Assembly (NCBI RefSeq): GCF_027594545.1
Contig: NZ_CP115160.1
Coordinates: 2,427,001 to 2,491,000, forward strand
Reading direction: 5' to 3'
Length of the DNA: 64,000 nucleotides
Origin: Algoriphagus sp. TR-M9
GTDB lineage: Bacteria > Bacteroidota > Bacteroidia > Cytophagales > Cyclobacteriaceae
Positions 63,132 to 64,000 of this stretch are shown here, one piece after another (the stretch's first letter is position 1; each line of letters begins with the position of its first letter). Both the position numbers and the translations under genes were made by a program. The notes beneath the pieces were generated by a model. It did no database searches. It had not been told where the DNA came from and saw only the letters and a list, made by a program, of their open reading frames with translations.

Positions 63132-63186
63132 ATGATTGTATAGTTCTGTCCAGAATTATTAATTTAGCTCCTATTACTATTTAAAA

Positions 63187-64000
63187 ATGAAAAAGAGATT
63201 TAAACTTTTACTGACCACATTTCTACTTGCATTTCAAGGTATGGCGCAGAACATCCCTGTAGGATTTCCTGTGCTAAATGATTATCTCAGGAGGGAGCAG
63301 ATTTTGGGCAATTTAAACTCTGACTTTTCATTTATTTACAAACCAATCTTAACGGAAAAAGCATTTCCGGAATTTTCAAACCCATATTTAAATGATTCCA
63401 TACTGGGATATCAATTAGATAAAAACTCTGTTCTTAAGAATAAAAAATTCGCTGTTTCTTTACTCCCAATTCAAATGATTAGTATGTATAATACTGATCA
63501 CCCGTATAATTGGGGGCATGGAGCCATTCTTCCAGCGAAAGGCTTTCAAACGCTTATTTCTGGAGGGCTTCATTTAAAATGGGGAAAGCTTAGTGCCCAA
63601 CTATACCCTCAATTCCATTATGCACAAAATCTAAAGTTTGAAGAGTATCCGGAAAATGCTCCTAATGAGTATTTTCAATATTTACGTAGAAGTTTAAATG
63701 GAATTGATCAGCCGGTCAGATTTGGACAAGATCCTATCACAAGGATTTTGCCAGGAAATTCCAATATTAGCCTTAACCTCGGCGGTATTGCTTTGGGTGT
63801 ATCCACCGAAAATATATGGATTGGTCCAGGACAGAATAATTCCTTATTAATGACTGACAATGCGGAGGGTTTTTTACACTTTAAGTTAAATACTACTCGC
63901 CCATTAAAAACATTTGCCGGTAATTTTGAAGGTAATTATTGGATAGGAAAACTAGAAGGATCAAACTTTCCTCACTTTAGTGATGGTAGCTATAATGAGC
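63187..64000 (+). CDS. Wzi-like capsule assembly outer-membrane protein (3' end cut by window edge)
   Basis: The frame is open from the ATG at 63187 to the window end (271 codons). A signal peptide ends at MAQ near residue 21. YNTDHPYNWGHGAILPAKGFQ and, near 217-235, ENIWIGPGQNNSLLMTDNA match the Wzi family of outer-membrane beta-barrels that attach capsule at the surface. KLNTTRPLKTF and GKLEGSNF are also typical of Bacteroidota members. It lies 131 bp downstream of the sugar transferase gene with a hairpin between. Its place at the border of a glycan locus suits export or anchoring of the polymer made here. Confidence 0.85.
   Translation, partial: MKKRFKLLLTTFLLAFQGMAQNIPVGFPVLNDYLRREQILGNLNSDFSFIYKPILTEKAFPEFSNPYLNDSILGYQLDKNSVLKNKKFAVSLLPIQMISMYNTDHPYNWGHGAILPAKGFQTLISGGLHLKWGKLSAQLYPQFHYAQNLKFEEYPENAPNEYFQYLRRSLNGIDQPVRFGQDPITRILPGNSNISLNLGGIALGVSTENIWIGPGQNNSLLMTDNAEGFLHFKLNTTRPLKTFAGNFEGNYWIGKLEGSNFPHFSDGSYNE

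Overview
The window reads as chromosome of a free-living Bacteroidota, most like the Cytophagales/Cyclobacteriaceae (Algoriphagus-type). The evidence is a SusC/SusD pair with a hybrid two-component regulator, many lipoproteins and exported glycan enzymes, a TAnnTTTG-type promoter, weak Shine-Dalgarno signals and dispersed Bacteroidota repeat words. The genus is inference. No rRNA, tRNA, prophage or CRISPR array was recognised.

Region 1 (1-22580, all minus strand) is a polysaccharide utilisation locus (PUL) joined to pentose catabolism. Read in the direction of transcription it runs: SSS sugar symporter, xylulokinase, xylose isomerase; hybrid two-component regulator; GH5 endoglucanase; SusC, SusD, TIG-domain surface binding lipoprotein; FG-GAP/ASPIC lipoprotein, GH9 endoglucanase, and a sialate O-acetylesterase-like SGNH esterase cut by the left edge. 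The likely picture is outer-surface binding and endo-cleavage of a plant hemicellulose or beta-glucan, import through SusCD, sensing of oligomers by the regulator, and entry of xylose into the pentose phosphate pathway.

Region 2 (22.6-33.4 kb) is mixed housekeeping and accessory: a class IV aminotransferase, serine dehydratase beta subunit, a TolC-MFP efflux pair, an XRE regulator with two four-helix membrane proteins behind a clear promoter/operator, ProC, a candidate small RNA, YwbE, a DUF1456 protein, a VOC protein, and an unusual coupled pair: a three-helix membrane protein followed by an SH3b-ChbG/YdjC fusion.

Region 3 (33.8-52.5 kb) holds a CE4-CE15 esterase pair, a molybdenum hydroxylase set (XdhC, MocA, IorA, IorB, with a cysteine desulfurase between), an MBL-fold hydrolase, a Gfo/Idh/MocA dehydrogenase, DUF2911, a decayed REP-associated transposase framed by inverted repeats, GH18, an AraD1/GguC-like enzyme, GH43 and two alpha/beta hydrolases.

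Region 4 (54.2-64.0 kb) is a surface-glycan locus: a PglF-like 4,6-dehydratase, KdsB, a 2 kb non-coding block packed with dispersed repeats, a PglC-like phosphoglycosyl transferase, a PglE-like aminotransferase, a WecA-like transferase, then on the plus strand a WcaJ-type transferase and a Wzi-like outer-membrane protein cut by the right edge.
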